Made by a program: the position numbers and the translations under genes | Assembly: GCF_030265065.1 (NCBI RefSeq) | Contig: NC_080410.1 | Coordinates: 22,240,898-22,304,897, forward strand | From: Corythoichthys intestinalis | Taxonomy: Eukaryota; Chordata; Actinopteri; Syngnathiformes; Syngnathidae | Reading direction: 5' to 3' | Length of the DNA: 64,000 nucleotides | The notes under the pieces: model-generated | Databases searched by the model: none | The model's input: the letters and a program-made list of their open reading frames with translations, nothing else | Told to the model about the DNA's origin: nothing | Shown: piece after piece, positions 35,641 through 46,915 of the stretch | How positions within the stretch are numbered: position 1 is the first letter of the stretch | Layout: each line of letters opens with the position of its first letter

Positions 35641-36153
35641 TTTATTCACAGTTTGTCCCTTTTTATTCAGTACAGAGGAAAGGCGAGATGAATAGGGACG
35701 TCGTGGAGCAATTTACGAAGGAAGAGGAGGCCGGCGACCACGCCGTGAAGAGCAGAGGAGGAAACGTCGCCGAAGATGTGAATGTTTTCTTTCGGGGACG
35801 TCCCTCTTCTCCCTTCATGTGTCATCCCTTCCAGCCCCAGAGGACCTCTTCGGAATGGGAATGAGGGCCCCCCCAGGTGGTCTCAAGAGGACGCGTGGAA
35901 AGAAGATGGCTGGCGTATACGAATGATGACGTCATTTTTTATTGAAAAGCATCCCCTGTTCCCCCATAAGCCGACACAGACATCCCGTGAGCCCCCGCAA
36001 GTCTCTGCTTTGAACGAGAGAAGGGGGGATAGGGCGGGGGGTGACCCCACGGGTACACACGGAGGGTGGGATGGAGGGAAGCAGGCAGGGAAGTAGGAAG
36101 GAGAGGGAAGGCAGGAAAAAGCGAAGGGATTTGTCGTCTTTCTTCCAGTCTTC
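35641..36153 (-). other. mylpf: mylpf 3' untranslated region
   Basis: About 510 bases run from the TAA (36154-36156) to a minus-strand AATAAA (TTTATT at 35641-35646). The stretch is purine-rich on the plus strand. Long open frames on both strands here carry no recognisable protein. Confidence 0.6.
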
Positions 36154-39100
36154 TTACTCCTCCTTCTCCTCTCCGTGTGTGATGACGTAGCAGATGTTCT
36201 TGTAGTCAACGTTGCCCGCGACATCAGGGGGGAAGGCGGCCCACATGTTCTTGATCTGAGGGGGGGGGTGACAAGAAGTGAAGGAGTCAGTTTACTTTGA
36301 AATGTTATTCTCAATTTAAACTTAATTCAACTTAACTTCAACTTAATTCTTTTGCGTATTGAAGGAAATAATACCTTTTCTCATATTTACTTTTGGCAGT
36401 TTGTATTACTCTAACACACCTAATATAAAATAAATAGAATTTATATCATAGTTTTAAAAAACAAGCAAAATATACTTGATATTATGGACTTGGAATGACT
36501 GGAAATTGCAGCGCCAAGACAACGGGCAGAATAGGGCATAAGAGATACAGGACACCTTCTGACCACGGAAGCCCAACGCGTGTGTCATGCAGCTGACTGA
36601 GCGAGATTGACTCTGACAAGCAGGTGATAGGCAAGACATCTACAAGCCCATGTCTGGCCCACCAAAAGGCCGCCATCAGCTCTTCTGTGGGGCCAACTAT
36701 GGACTGTCCAGAACAAGGACGAGGCATGCTGCTTTACCACAAAGAAAGCCTGATATCACACTGATAACACAAGAAGACCAAGGCTGAGAACTTGAACACT
36801 CAGTGCCTCTTTGGCGCTAAGGTGGACAAAACCTCCTACTCCGGTTGCTTCAGTAACGGTGACTCCGCAACTATGACGCACGAATTATACAGCCCAACCT
36901 GCAACAGAAGATTATCCTAAACCCATCTTCCGGCTCACATACCGGCCCGCGAGAGCCTTAAAAAATACTGAATGTTTAACTAATCGTTGTCATTTTTCCC
37001 AGGAATCTTTTGTTGACTTGTGATATGGTGACCCTGGATCCAGTTTGCCTCCTCACCTGGGTCTCTCTGATCTGTATGATTGCTGCCGACTTGGAATAAA
37101 TTGTCAACTTGTATTTTGAAGCTTTTTTTTCCAGCTTTTAAAATGTAGTCAGTGCAAGGGGTTAAACTTAAAACTAAGGTGAATGCGTGGAGTTTGGCCT
37201 TTTGGCCGGGTTGTCGGGGTCCGCCGACCCGGGTCGTTGGAATTGCGCGAGCGCGGTTCTGGCGATTGGGCTGTTTTGATTCTAGCAATCTTGCTAAAAG
37301 GTCACATTCCTTCAGTATCAATAGAGGGAGCCCGCGTGCCACACTTTGAGGGCCACTGATCTAAGCCATACATGATGTCTGAATAAAAAAAAATTTAAAA
37401 AAAAGATTCAAAAGCAGAAATAGACAGTTTACCTCCTCCTTGGAGAACCTGTCGCACTGAGTGGTCAGGAGCTCCTCCAAGCTGAAGACACGAAGGAGAA
37501 AATAGTTAGAATAGAATAGAATAAAAAATGACTTACAGTCACTGCAGTACATATTATTAACAAACAATGTATCCCTTTAAAAGAAAAAAGTTGAACCTAA
37601 TTCTTTGCCTGCCACTGACGACGCTAGATGTCCGATCCATTTGGACTGGGAGAGGGCAAATTCGCCCCTCCCAGTTTGGATTGGACGTCCTGTGCCGTCA
37701 ATGGCGCTGAATGATGAGCATTAACAACCAGTCCTCCTTGTTTAAATGAATTGGAAGTTTATCTTTGTCAATGTCAAGCATGACCCTACTGAGGAAACCC
37801 TACTAAAGAAATGTGAAGATGAAGAGTAAAACTCACAACTGCTTCTTGATGGTTCCGGTACCCTCGGGGTCCAGGACCTTGAAGGCGCTGAGAATGACGT
37901 CTTCGGGGTCAGCGCCTGTGAAGGAAATTAGGTCATTAATGAAGAAAGAAAAAAAAGTAATTATAGATTACTCTTGGTATGAAATAGCTAAAAACCTACC
38001 CTTCAGCTTCTCGCCGAACATGGTGAGGAAGACGGTGAAGTTGATGGGGCCGCTGGCCTCCTTGATCATGGCCTCCAGCTCTTCGTTCTTCGTATTCAGC
38101 TGGCCTGCAACGAGGATAGAAGAAGATCAGATTGCAGTAATAAGCACTTGGAACACAAACATATGGAAATTTGATAAGTCTGTCGTCCTGCCCTTGTCAA
38201 GGTTTCACGACTACTCTCAATCACTCACAAACTAGAGTAATATTCATCATTGTTTGCATTGTATAAAGATTATTTTTGGGATTATTGTTTGTCTCCATGG
38301 ATTACTCACCAATTTGTGTTCAAATATTGGTTGCTTCGAGAGGGTATACCAAGTGTTATTTGCTGGTTTGTGGCATGTTCCATTTTATGTTAGCATTAAG
38401 CTAGCAAGGGCATTCCTAAGGAAAAATGATTTGGTTGTTGTTGTTTTTTTCATGTCTGGGTGAGTGATGTTGGATGTTGATTTTTGTGAACTGGGGGCAT
38501 GTGAAGCCCTATGAATTTAATGATTAAGGGCTTCCTAAATAAACCTCACTTGTAGAGTTGAGAAAAATACTTTACCCAAAGAGGCCAGAACGTCCCTCAG
38601 ATCATCTTTGCTGATGATGCCGTCTCTGTTCTGGTCGATGATTGTGAAGGCCTACGAGAAGACAAATTAATGGAGACATGAAGGACACCCAAGATATATT
38701 GGGTTCTCGTTTGAGTTCATGTGGAAAGCTAAAACCTTCTGGATGCTTGTCAATAAGAGTTTCCCCTTACTGAGCGAGGTCCTTGCAGTACAGTAGTCAC
38801 ATTCCACCAGCTTTCCTTACAGTTAAATTGGGACGAGCAGGGAGCAGCTGTGTGATTCGTCTCCTCAGATGAAACTTAAGATCTTTGATTTGAATCTTGG
38901 CCGCCATGCTAATGCTTCCCGCAAGATGGCATCATGATCAAAGATAGTCTTGTATGTGATGGCCCTATTCTAGGGGGAATTTATGTACAGCCCTGGTGTG
39001 AGGTGTAATTTTGGGGTGGAGTGACAGCTGGACAGGGGAGGTCAAAGGTAAGCTAAACAGGAAGGAGGCGTCGGACATTTCATCTCAGTGCAAACGATGT

Positions 39101-40384
39101 GCTTGTTTAAGTGTCATAAGTGAATGGTTTGTTGGTGTTTAGGAGGTGTGGGGCAAATAGCAACCATAGAGGAAATTAAGTGCAAGTGGGTCCAACAAGT
39201 TATTGAATTTGGGTGGGGTGGGTACTCACCTCCTTGTACTCCTGAATCTGACTCTGCTCAAACATGGAGAACACGTTGGAGGAGCCGCTGTCTCCGGCTG
39301 CCTGCCTCCTCTTGGCCTTCTTGGGTGCCTGTGTGACGAATCGAGAAGAAAAGTTAATTTGTTATTGATAAGGATGATTGAAGTCTTCATTCAAATCAAG
39401 GTTTAACATCTGCATATTTGCTTAATTACATAGTTCGACTTACTCTTTTATATACTTCTGTTTATTTGCTCACTTTCTAACACCTGCTTACTTTGATTCT
39501 TGTTCACTTTCATGCTTACGTTGTTTGCTTACTTATTGTCTTGCTCTCTTATCTATTTACTTTGTTGCTTTATTGTTGTCAAGCATACTTTTACCAACTT
39601 GCTTTTACAGAAACTTTTGAAATGTGCTTGATCGATAGCATTTTTTTTTTTTTTTTGCTTACATGTATTTACATTCTTATTTACTTGTTAGGATGGCTCT
39701 TTACTATTAAGGACATACTTGCTATCACTAGCTTACCGTCATCAAAAATTTTGCGAAATTATTTTTTTACTTATAGTGATTTGACTCTTACTACCTACTT
39801 GCCCATTCAATTTCTGACTCTCTTTCCTGTATTTTCTTGCTTTACTTGCTTGCTTACACAATCAATTTACGTTATTTTTGCTTAATTAAGTAAATCCTTG
39901 CTTCATTGCTTACTTGCTTGTCTACATCCTTACACACATTTTTTTTTACTTGTGCCGCTTTGCTTGCCAACGAACTTCTTGTTGCCTATGCATACTTAGT
40001 TTCTTTCTTAGGATTTTTACTTCCATACATACTTGCCTTGACTTGCTTGTTGTCTTACTTTTGCTTACGTGAAATAATGAATAGCCTTCTTGCTAGGTTG
40101 TGATTTATTAATTTTATTTGTTTACTCCACATCACTTATTTCCTTTCTCACATATGCTAATGTAACTCATGCTAAATTAGGCTTTGGAATTGGAAAAAAA
40201 AACAAATTATGGTCCTTGTTCCTGTGATCCAATACATTAGTCATATTAATAATATATTTTGCATCCTTAAATGGGTGGTCTTCTTCCAAGGTAAACAACA
40301 AGAAAAAACAAATAATTCCAGGATGTAGGGTGAAAATGTAGTCGAAGCAAGTGAGTCCACGTCGGCGGGGCAGCTACTCACCAT
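36154..40384 (-). CDS. mylpf: fast skeletal myosin regulatory light chain (MYLPF)
   Basis: This is the regulatory light chain that binds the neck of fast-muscle myosin heavy chain and tunes contraction. Minus-strand coding exons, in order: 40382-40384 (ATG only), 39230-39328, 38576-38651, 38000-38104, 37837-37915, 37433-37481 and 36154-36255, giving 170 residues (human 169). The N-terminus [10 protein letters not shown] with the later [11 protein letters not shown] is the light-chain-kinase region (Ser17/Ser18). Residues 40-51 ([12 protein letters not shown]) form a canonical calcium/magnesium-binding EF-hand loop; the other EF-hands are degenerate, as usual for the family. Later blocks are [33 protein letters not shown] and [20 protein letters not shown]. 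The isolated start-codon exon is typical of these genes. The 3' UTR runs to a polyadenylation signal at 35641-35646. Teleosts may have a and b paralogues; I cannot say which this is. Confidence 0.95.
36480..37350. repeat. repeat-like stretch, possible LTR-type fossil, in mylpf intron
   Basis: This is non-coding relative to mylpf and unlike the surrounding intron in composition. It may be the remains of an LTR-type element, with an AATAAA near 37097. It is broken and its family is not recognised. Confidence 0.2.
37605..37775. repeat. palindromic GACGTCCAATCC MITE family (copy in mylpf intron)
   Basis: The inverted halves GTCCGATCCATTTGGACTGG and GGATTGGACGTCCTGTGCC are followed by GTCAATGGCGCTGAATGA. 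Related copies or pieces lie at 13725-13838, 16870-16925, 19690-19805, 24700-24790, 35270-35372 and 62575-62690. Confidence 0.6.
38236..38470. repeat. dispersed repeat shared with 41225-41328 and 42417-42530
   Basis: This intronic sequence (ATTCATCATTGTTTGCATTG ... TTAGCATTAAGCTAGCAAGG) reappears upstream of mylpf, where a hAT insertion splits it. The class is unknown. Confidence 0.55.
39430..40110. repeat. degenerate TTGCTTAC/CTTACTTG repeat in mylpf intron 1
   Basis: About 680 bases are pyrimidine-rich and built of imperfect CTTACTTG-, TTGCTTAC- and TTTACTT-like units. Phe/Leu-rich open frames on the plus strand here come from the repeat. Confidence 0.6.
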
Positions 40385-40480
40385 CTCGAGACGCTGAGAG
40401 CAGAGGTTTGGGACGATGAAGAAAGAGAGGAGAGGGTGAAACCGCGTTGGTCATTTGCCCCCGGGGGGCTTATATAGCCC
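40385..40480 (-). promoter_or_regulatory. mylpf: mylpf 5' UTR and TATA promoter
   Basis: On the minus strand a TATA box (CTATATAA, plus positions 40470-40477) lies about 90 bases upstream of the start codon, so transcription should begin near 40440. An E-box (CATTTG on the plus strand) is at about 40452. A sequence one base off a MEF2 site (CTAAAGTTAG on the minus strand) lies just upstream, near 40494-40503. These fit muscle-specific control, but binding is inferred. Exon 1 ends ATG then gtgagta. Confidence 0.6.
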
Positions 40481-41328
40481 TGGGCCCCCTTGTCTAACTT
40501 TAGCCACAGCCTCAAGTTTGGATGGGGGATAAAAAAGAGAGCGAGAGGGGAGGATGCTTAGGGACGAGCGGATGGCAATAGCCGATGAGACAGAACGGCG
40601 GTGACGGCGTATCCTCTTACAGGAGAGCCGAAATAGATGTGGGGAGTCTTGGAATTAAAGTCAACCTGATAGCCGAGGGAGCTTGGAGCGGGTCCTCCGT
40701 CCCACGTGGACTAATAAGGACATTGAGGACACGGATGCTCGAAGGACTGAGGAACGAGCGCTCCCTCCTCCCTTCCCACTCCTTGTGTTCCACGCCGACA
40801 CTAGACGCTTTTATTTTTGGGACCTCGGTGGGATATCATCGTGAATATGCAATCCACGCCGCCTTGACCGTGTATGTGCACGGCTCCCGGGGAATCATGT
40901 CACATTCAATGACATCACACAAATTCAGAATATTAATACTTCCTTAATGAAATATTTATCTTGCGGAACAAAAATTAAAGTTTTTTTTTTTTTTTTTTGA
41001 TGAAAACAGCCATCACTGCAATAGGACGTTATGAAAACAAAGATTTACAATAAAATTAAATAGAATGAAAAGTATTGAACAGTTTGTTTATAATGAGTTC
41101 ATGTTTCAATTCAATTCATTTTGCTGCTCCTTTTGGTTCACCCAACCACCAGGAGGCAATATAACACAGTCATATACACAAAATGGAGAAGATTCAGCAC
41201 TTCTCTTAGTGACATAACAAGTTCCAATAATATTCACCATTGTTTGCAGAAGGTAAATAATATACATGTGATTATTGTCTGTTTTCATGGATGGTGCCAC
41301 AATTTGTGTTTAAATAGGGGGTTATGAG

Positions 41329-42416
41329 CATAGGCGGAGTTTGACTTTTGGGCAGGGGGGGCACAACATGTTGATGACCCCGAAACGCAGTGTCAGCAAT
41401 AAAATTAACTTACAAGAATATTTATAAAAATAAGTTGACAATGAGGGTTTTTTGTGTCCCATCATTCTTGAGGGGAATTCTGAATCAGGCTGCTTAGGCA
41501 ATACTTTTCGCCAAGATCTTCAACCATTGAATATGGTACGCCTGCCGGTGTTGTGCCAATGTAGTTACTTCAGTCAAAAAATGTATCCCCTGGGCTGAGC
41601 CATATGGAGGTAGATTTGTGTCTTTATTATTTAATCCCCCCCAAAAAATTCGCTTCAATCAAAAAAATTGCAAAAAAAAAATTGAAACTCCCAAAAAATG
41701 CATGTGAAAGCTATTTCTTTATTGATTTTTTTTGGTTTTTTGATAGGAGTCAAGTTTTTGTTGATTGAAGTAAAGTTGATTTGTGTTCTGTGTGTGGATG
41801 TTTTTGTCTTTATTATTCAATTAAAAAAATAAGATGCTTCAAAAAATGTATATCTTCAAAAAGAAAAATAAATTTAATCAAAAAAAGGAAAAATTTCAAT
41901 CATAGAAAACGTTTTGAATGTGAAAAAATATTTGAGATCGAAAAATTTGCATTTTGACACTTAATTTTTCATCCATCCATCCATCCATTATCTTCCGCTT
42001 AGTCCGGGGTCGGGTCGCGGGGGCAGCAGCTTTAGCAGGGAAGCCCAGACTTCCCTCTCCCCAGCCACTTCAGCTTTTTCATTGAAAAAGTTTTCTTTGA
42101 TTTTTGTGTTGGACCATTTATGGTAGGACATTTGTGTCTAAATCATTCAACCCCCCCTCCCCCCCCCAAAAAAAATCAATCGAAGAAAAAACTCATTTGA
42201 AAAATAAAATTGCCCTCCTAGTCACATGATCTGTTCGAAAAATAATTTTGACCCATTATAAAAATATATTTTTTTGTTCATTTCATTCATTTTTGTTGCA
42301 GTTTTATTGCTTTACAATTTTTATATAGATAGAGGAAAGTCAATTTCATGCAATGACACTTTTCGGCCACCAGGGGGGGCCTGGCCCTTCCAGCCCCCCC
42401 TTAAAATCCACTTATG
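41329..42416. mobile_element. non-autonomous hAT element (CATAGGCGGAG family), copy 1
   Basis: Ends are CATAGGCGGAGTTTGACTTT and ...TTAAAATCCACTTATG, with flanks GTTATGAG (41321-41328) and GTTATAAG (42417-42424), 7 of 8. The interior consists of near-repeats of CTTCAATCAAAAAA. A 105-base LINE fragment is inserted at 41970-42074. It is non-coding. Confidence 0.8.
41970..42074 (-). mobile_element. 5'-truncated LINE tail, RTE/Rex3-like
   Basis: (CATC)4 at the left, equal to a (GATG)n tail on the minus strand, is followed by TTATCTTCCGCTTAGTCCGG and GAAGCCCAGACTTCCCTCTC. This is the 3' end of a common fish LINE. The Rex3 assignment is from memory. Confidence 0.55.
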
Positions 42417-42529
42417 GTTATAAGCCCTACTTTTGTTTAGCCTGTCTATGGTGTTTTTTTTGTTGTTGTTAGCATTATGCTAGCAGGGGCTCCTAAGCCA
42501 AAGTGATTTGCTTGTTTTAAATACAGAAT

Positions 42530-44140
42530 TGTAATTATGTTTAACTTGGCATAAAAGCAGTGAAAATTTGTTCACTATTGTCCACATCACTAACTGCTAA
42601 GTCTTCTTTCTGACTGCCTGTCATCATAAAATTTATGAGCCTTCACTGGAGCGTGAAAATGAACGACAACATGTCAGACACATGAACACACCGTTAATCT
42701 CTGTCTGTATGCTCTCTGTGCAAAGGTGTGACTTTGCTGCTTGGCATTTTCTGCACCTGTTTGCCAATCGGGACCTCCTCCACTTTTAAACCCCACTACG
42801 TTTCTAAGGCCCCTCCCTAGCCGAAACATAAGGGGATTACTCGGGATGTCGTTGGTGATGGCAGCAGACGTTCGCAGGAAAAAGGGGACAGCTGGGCGTG
42901 ACCGAAATAGCAAAATAAACTTGAGCCACCGCCAAGGGCTTGCGAGGGGTGGCGGATGCGCGGGGGGAGCTCAAACCCTCACAAAACGTTTTGCTCGTGT
43001 TTGTGTTTTTGTGTCCAAATTTACCCATCCTTAATCCGCGCTCATTTCATTAACAAACCACCCATCGGTTGAGGCTATTATTGACTGTTTATGTTTCCAC
43101 GGATCTTTTTTCACCTGCTGTGCTGGTTCACCTCTTAACCGCATACAGTTGAGGCCTGATTATTTATTATGGAGCAACCTGGGCCTTGGTCGCCCCTGAC
43201 CCCCTGTCGCTTGTGTCAGATGACCTTTGACCTTGGCCATACGTAACTGTCACCACCTTGTTGGATGATTGATGTACGATGCCACGCTGTCATTTGGTCT
43301 TTAAAGAACCTTTCTTCTTTATGGTGCTGAAACATAAACTGTTGAAAGTGTGACTGGGGGCCCTTTGCTGGCCTACAGATAATTTTTTGATGGGCCCACA
43401 TAATAGAGAAGCCGAAACCTGTTTCTCTTCGCAATGTGATGTGCGTGACGATCATGAGAAAAAAATTCGAAGAAGCCATGCCTGAAAACACACAGGAAGA
43501 TTGCCATTTTGGTAGTAAAAGCCCATTTTGTTTTTTGTTTTTAAAATTTAGCCCAGAAGTCAGCTTCACATAGCAGCATTACCTGTACAGTAATATCCAT
43601 ATTCATCACAGCAAGACTGCTATTTTGGTTTCAAACAGACAGCAGCTATTACACACATCTTAACCCGTGATAATGAACATAACAACAACCTGTCTCCTTT
43701 TTCTGCTCTTTCTCGTGTACAGACTGACCTTCCTCACCCGTCACGTCACACATACGCTGACACGTCTGTACGTCGCATGTTGGCATATGCAACGTGACAC
43801 CATCCCTTGGCATGCGTTTCCAAAACCATCCATCATTCTGACTTGATTGGCATTCTTGTCTGCCAGCCTGTCTAGCTGTCTGAGAGTGTGGCTGTAGTAA
43901 GTTAGTAACAGGGTAATATTTTTGAACCTCTAAGTTGACTTTTTGAGGTGTTATTGCAAGACATCTAACCTGATATAGATTCTGAAAGTATTTATTTATT
44001 TTTTTATTTATCTCTTGCAATGTACGTTCCTAAATATTTCACTTTAACAAGCAGACAAGTTGATTATATAGTATGTGGCGCCTTCTGTTGGTAGAAAATA
44101 GATAACACTTCTACCTGGGAGGCTCGTTTTGCTGTGGTTG
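42530..44140. other. gene-free stretch upstream of mylpf
   Basis: No exon or bounded element is seen. A perfect DR1-type nuclear-receptor site lies at 43221-43233. Open frames are unconvincing. Confidence 0.45.
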
Positions 44141-44143
44141 ATT

Positions 44144-44280
44144 CAAGGGTGTAGGTTTGCATAGGGCACAACCAACTTTTCAGGATGCGCAAATTGTCCC
44201 CACCAACTTCAAGTAACCTTGCATTATAAAATGACTTCAGTTATATTAGTTATTTAGATTGTATTTTCATATGTTCTAAG
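44144..44280. repeat. left fragment of the CAAGGG hAT family
   Basis: CAAGGGTGTAGGTTTGCATAGG, then CAACTTTTCAGGATGCGCAAATT, matches the left end of the full copy at 51136-53046. The right end is missing here. Confidence 0.6.
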
Positions 44281-44321
44281 GATAGAATTGACCCTTTCAT
44301 TAATACTAGGGTTGTTCAGAT

Positions 44322-46111
44322 CAGAGGTCGCGTTAACCGAATATTTTCCGTCGTTGACTGTTTTTTTAAAACGGTGACGGAAAAAACAAGTCCATCTGTC
44401 ATTTTGACAGGTTGCAATTCACACCCCAGACCACAGGGTGGCGAGTGAGCATATTAATTAGCTATTGTTTCTCTTGATGCATGACGTCGGAAAAATGTCA
44501 AGGCAACTGAGTGTCCGAAGCAGAGGTTGCGCTAGACTTTTTCGTTGTCTGTCATTTTGACTGACAGGGTCATAAAAATCCGGTCATAATCTATTTTTAC
44601 CCGTCACTTAAATTTTTTAAATGATGATAATGACATTGTGGAGACCCTTTGTTTGACATAATTCATCTTCCGTACTTGTGTGTCCATTTGGCTGAGCGCG
44701 TTTACCGGCTACGACAGTCACGTGACAGAGACACTTAAGAGCCGCGCGCGGTCCCCTCTCTATTCACTCGCTCTCGCTATATGTTTCCCCGAAGAGTCGA
44801 AATGCTCTCCCGTGAAATGCCTGTTTAAAAATGTTCCCGTTGTTACTTCTTGCGTTCGCTTATAAGTGCCCATTTAAAAAGGAAAAGCGATGGATGATAC
44901 TACACACAGAGCGTATTATTAACAAATGTTAAAGTTGTATAATCATATAGCGAGAATAAGGAACGTCACTGACAAGCGCAGGCCCCCGCGAGTGGATAGT
45001 GAGGGGTCTAGGATAGTGCGCCTACAGCTAACAAGACTCTTAACATTGCATACCGCTTCAACATATTCAATAGTATTTAGTTTTCATTCATTTTAAATTA
45101 ATATTCTGTCCGAACAAGCTTAACAGAGAATCCACACCGTGCCATCACACATCAAGCAGATGAATATGTAACTTTTTCTCCGCAGTGACAAAAACAGCTA
45201 ACTGTGGCCCCAGTAGTTAGGTAGCCTACCATATGTAGCATATGGAACAATGAATTTAACAGTTCACCTGCTGTGGCCTGAACGTAGTCTCACACTTTCC
45301 TCCTGGTGCGCATGGACTTGAATTGCGTGCCCGCTTGTGCAGTCCCTGTTTTTTCACCTCTTTTATCAACACCATCGTCGTTTTGGGGCTTTTTGAAGAA
45401 ACTTCGGACACTCAGTTGCCTTGACATTTTTCAGAGTAAGGCCAACGACGTCATGCATCAAGAGAGACAATAGCTAATTAATAAGCTCACTCGCCACCCT
45501 GTGGTCTGGGGTGTGAATTGCAACCGGTCAAAATGACGGATGAACTTCAGTTTTTTCCGTCACTGTTTTTAAAAAATCGGTCAACGACGGAAAATATTCG
45601 GTTAACGCGACCCCTGGTCCGAAGTTTCTTCAAAAAGCCCCAAAACGACGATGGTGTTGATAAAAGAGGTGAAAAAAGAGGGACTGATGCAGTGGAGGAT
45701 GAAGGACAAACAAGCAATCAGCCCTCGGCAACTACTGAGCGAGCAAGCGGCAGCAAGGAGGTCAGGAGGGGGTACAGAGTGTGAGACTGCGTTCAGGCCA
45801 CAGCAGGTGAACTGTTAATTTCATTGTTCCATATGTAGCCTACCTACTGGGGCCACAGTCAGCTGTTTTTTTCACTGCGGAGAATAAGTAACATATTCAT
45901 CTGCTTGATCTGTGACGGCACGGTTTGGATTCTCTGTTAAGCTTGTTCGGTCAGAATATCAATTAAAAATGAATGAAAACTAAATACTATTGAATATGTC
46001 ATTATTATGATTTTAAAAATTTAAGTGACGGGTAAAAATAGATTATGACCGGATTTTTATGACCCTGTCAGTCAAAATGACAGACAACGAAAACGTCTAG
46101 CGCAACCTCTG
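44322..46111 (+). mobile_element. middle hAT element of the nest (CAGAGG family) with transposase stub
   Basis: Ends are CAGAGGTCGCGTTAACCG and ...GTCTAGCGCAACCTCTG, with the exact 8-bp duplication GTTCAGAT (44314-44321, 46112-46119). A plus-strand frame begins at ATG 44496 (MSRQLSVRS) and resumes after the inner insertion (FFKKPQNDDGVDKRGEKRG) to a stop at 45782-45784. This is the N-terminal piece of a hAT transposase. It is split in codon nine by the inner copy. Confidence 0.85.
44521..45616 (-). mobile_element. inner hAT element of the nest (CAGAGG family)
   Basis: This second copy of the same family lies in reverse orientation inside the middle copy. Ends are CAGAGGTTGCGCTAGAC and ...GTTAACGCGACCCCTG, with the exact 8-bp duplication GTCCGAAG (44513-44520, 45617-45624). 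Confidence 0.88.
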
Positions 46112-46915
46112 GTTCAGATCATGTTTTTTTGCTCCCGATCTGATCTCGATCATTTTAGTTTGAGTATCTGCCGATCCCGATATTTCCCGATCCGATTGCT
46201 TTTTTTTTTTGCTCCCGATTCAAATCCAATCATTTCCGATAATTTTTCCCGATCATGTACATTTTGGCAATGCATTAAGAAAAAAAAAAGAATAAAACTC
46301 AGACGAATATATACATTCAACATACAGTACATAAGTACTGTATTTGTTTATTATGGCAATAAATCCTCAAGATGGCATTTACATTATTAAAATTCTTTCT
46401 GTGAGAAGGATCCACGGATAGAAAGACTTGTAATTCTTAAAGGATACATGTGACTTTGTATATTGTGACTAAATATTGCCATCTAGTGTATTTGTTGAGC
46501 TTTCAGTAAATGATACTGTAGCCATTTAACTGTTCTGCCCATATGCATGATGGGAAGTGCAACCATGACTGTGCGTAGTGGTACCAATTGATATATCTTC
46601 TCTGCATTGGGAAATAAGATAGCGTATTAAGAAATAGATCAATCACTATCTTTCTTCCCCACATTGCTTCCCACGATATTTCTAGTTGTAGGGAGAGGGA
46701 TTGTAAGACTTTAGCCAATTAAAAAAAGTCTTCAAAGGCTGCCAAAATTCATTCTACTCATTTTACACTGCCTTTTATATATAGGTAAAACGGCGCCATT
46801 ACACATTGAACGCGACAATCCGTGAGTGGGTCGTGCAGCGCATGCGTTAATTGCGTTAAATATTTTAACATGTTAATAAAAAATAAAAAAAAATCGATCG
46901 GGATGCCTCTAATTA

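Larger units (their letters stand above)
44307..46911. mobile_element. outermost hAT-type element of a three-level nest
   Basis: It begins TAGGGTTGTTCAGATCATG (interrupted after 15 bases), ends ...GATCGGGATGCCTCTA, and is flanked by ATTAATAC (44299-44306) and ATTATTAC (46912-46919), 7 of 8. Its interior has CCCGATCTGATCTCGATC motifs and no intact gene. The CAGAGG hAT copy 44322-46111 is inserted in it. Confidence 0.75.

Noticed and set aside
35782-36314. Open frames on both strands over the end of mylpf
   Set aside because: They overlap the mylpf last exon and 3' UTR in wrong frames and resemble no protein.
39493-40103. Phe/Leu-rich frame of 130 codons resembling membrane protein
   Set aside because: It comes from the degenerate TTGCTTAC repeat in mylpf intron 1.
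40585-40947. Plus-strand frame of 120 codons upstream of mylpf
   Set aside because: GC-rich promoter-side sequence with no recognisable domain.
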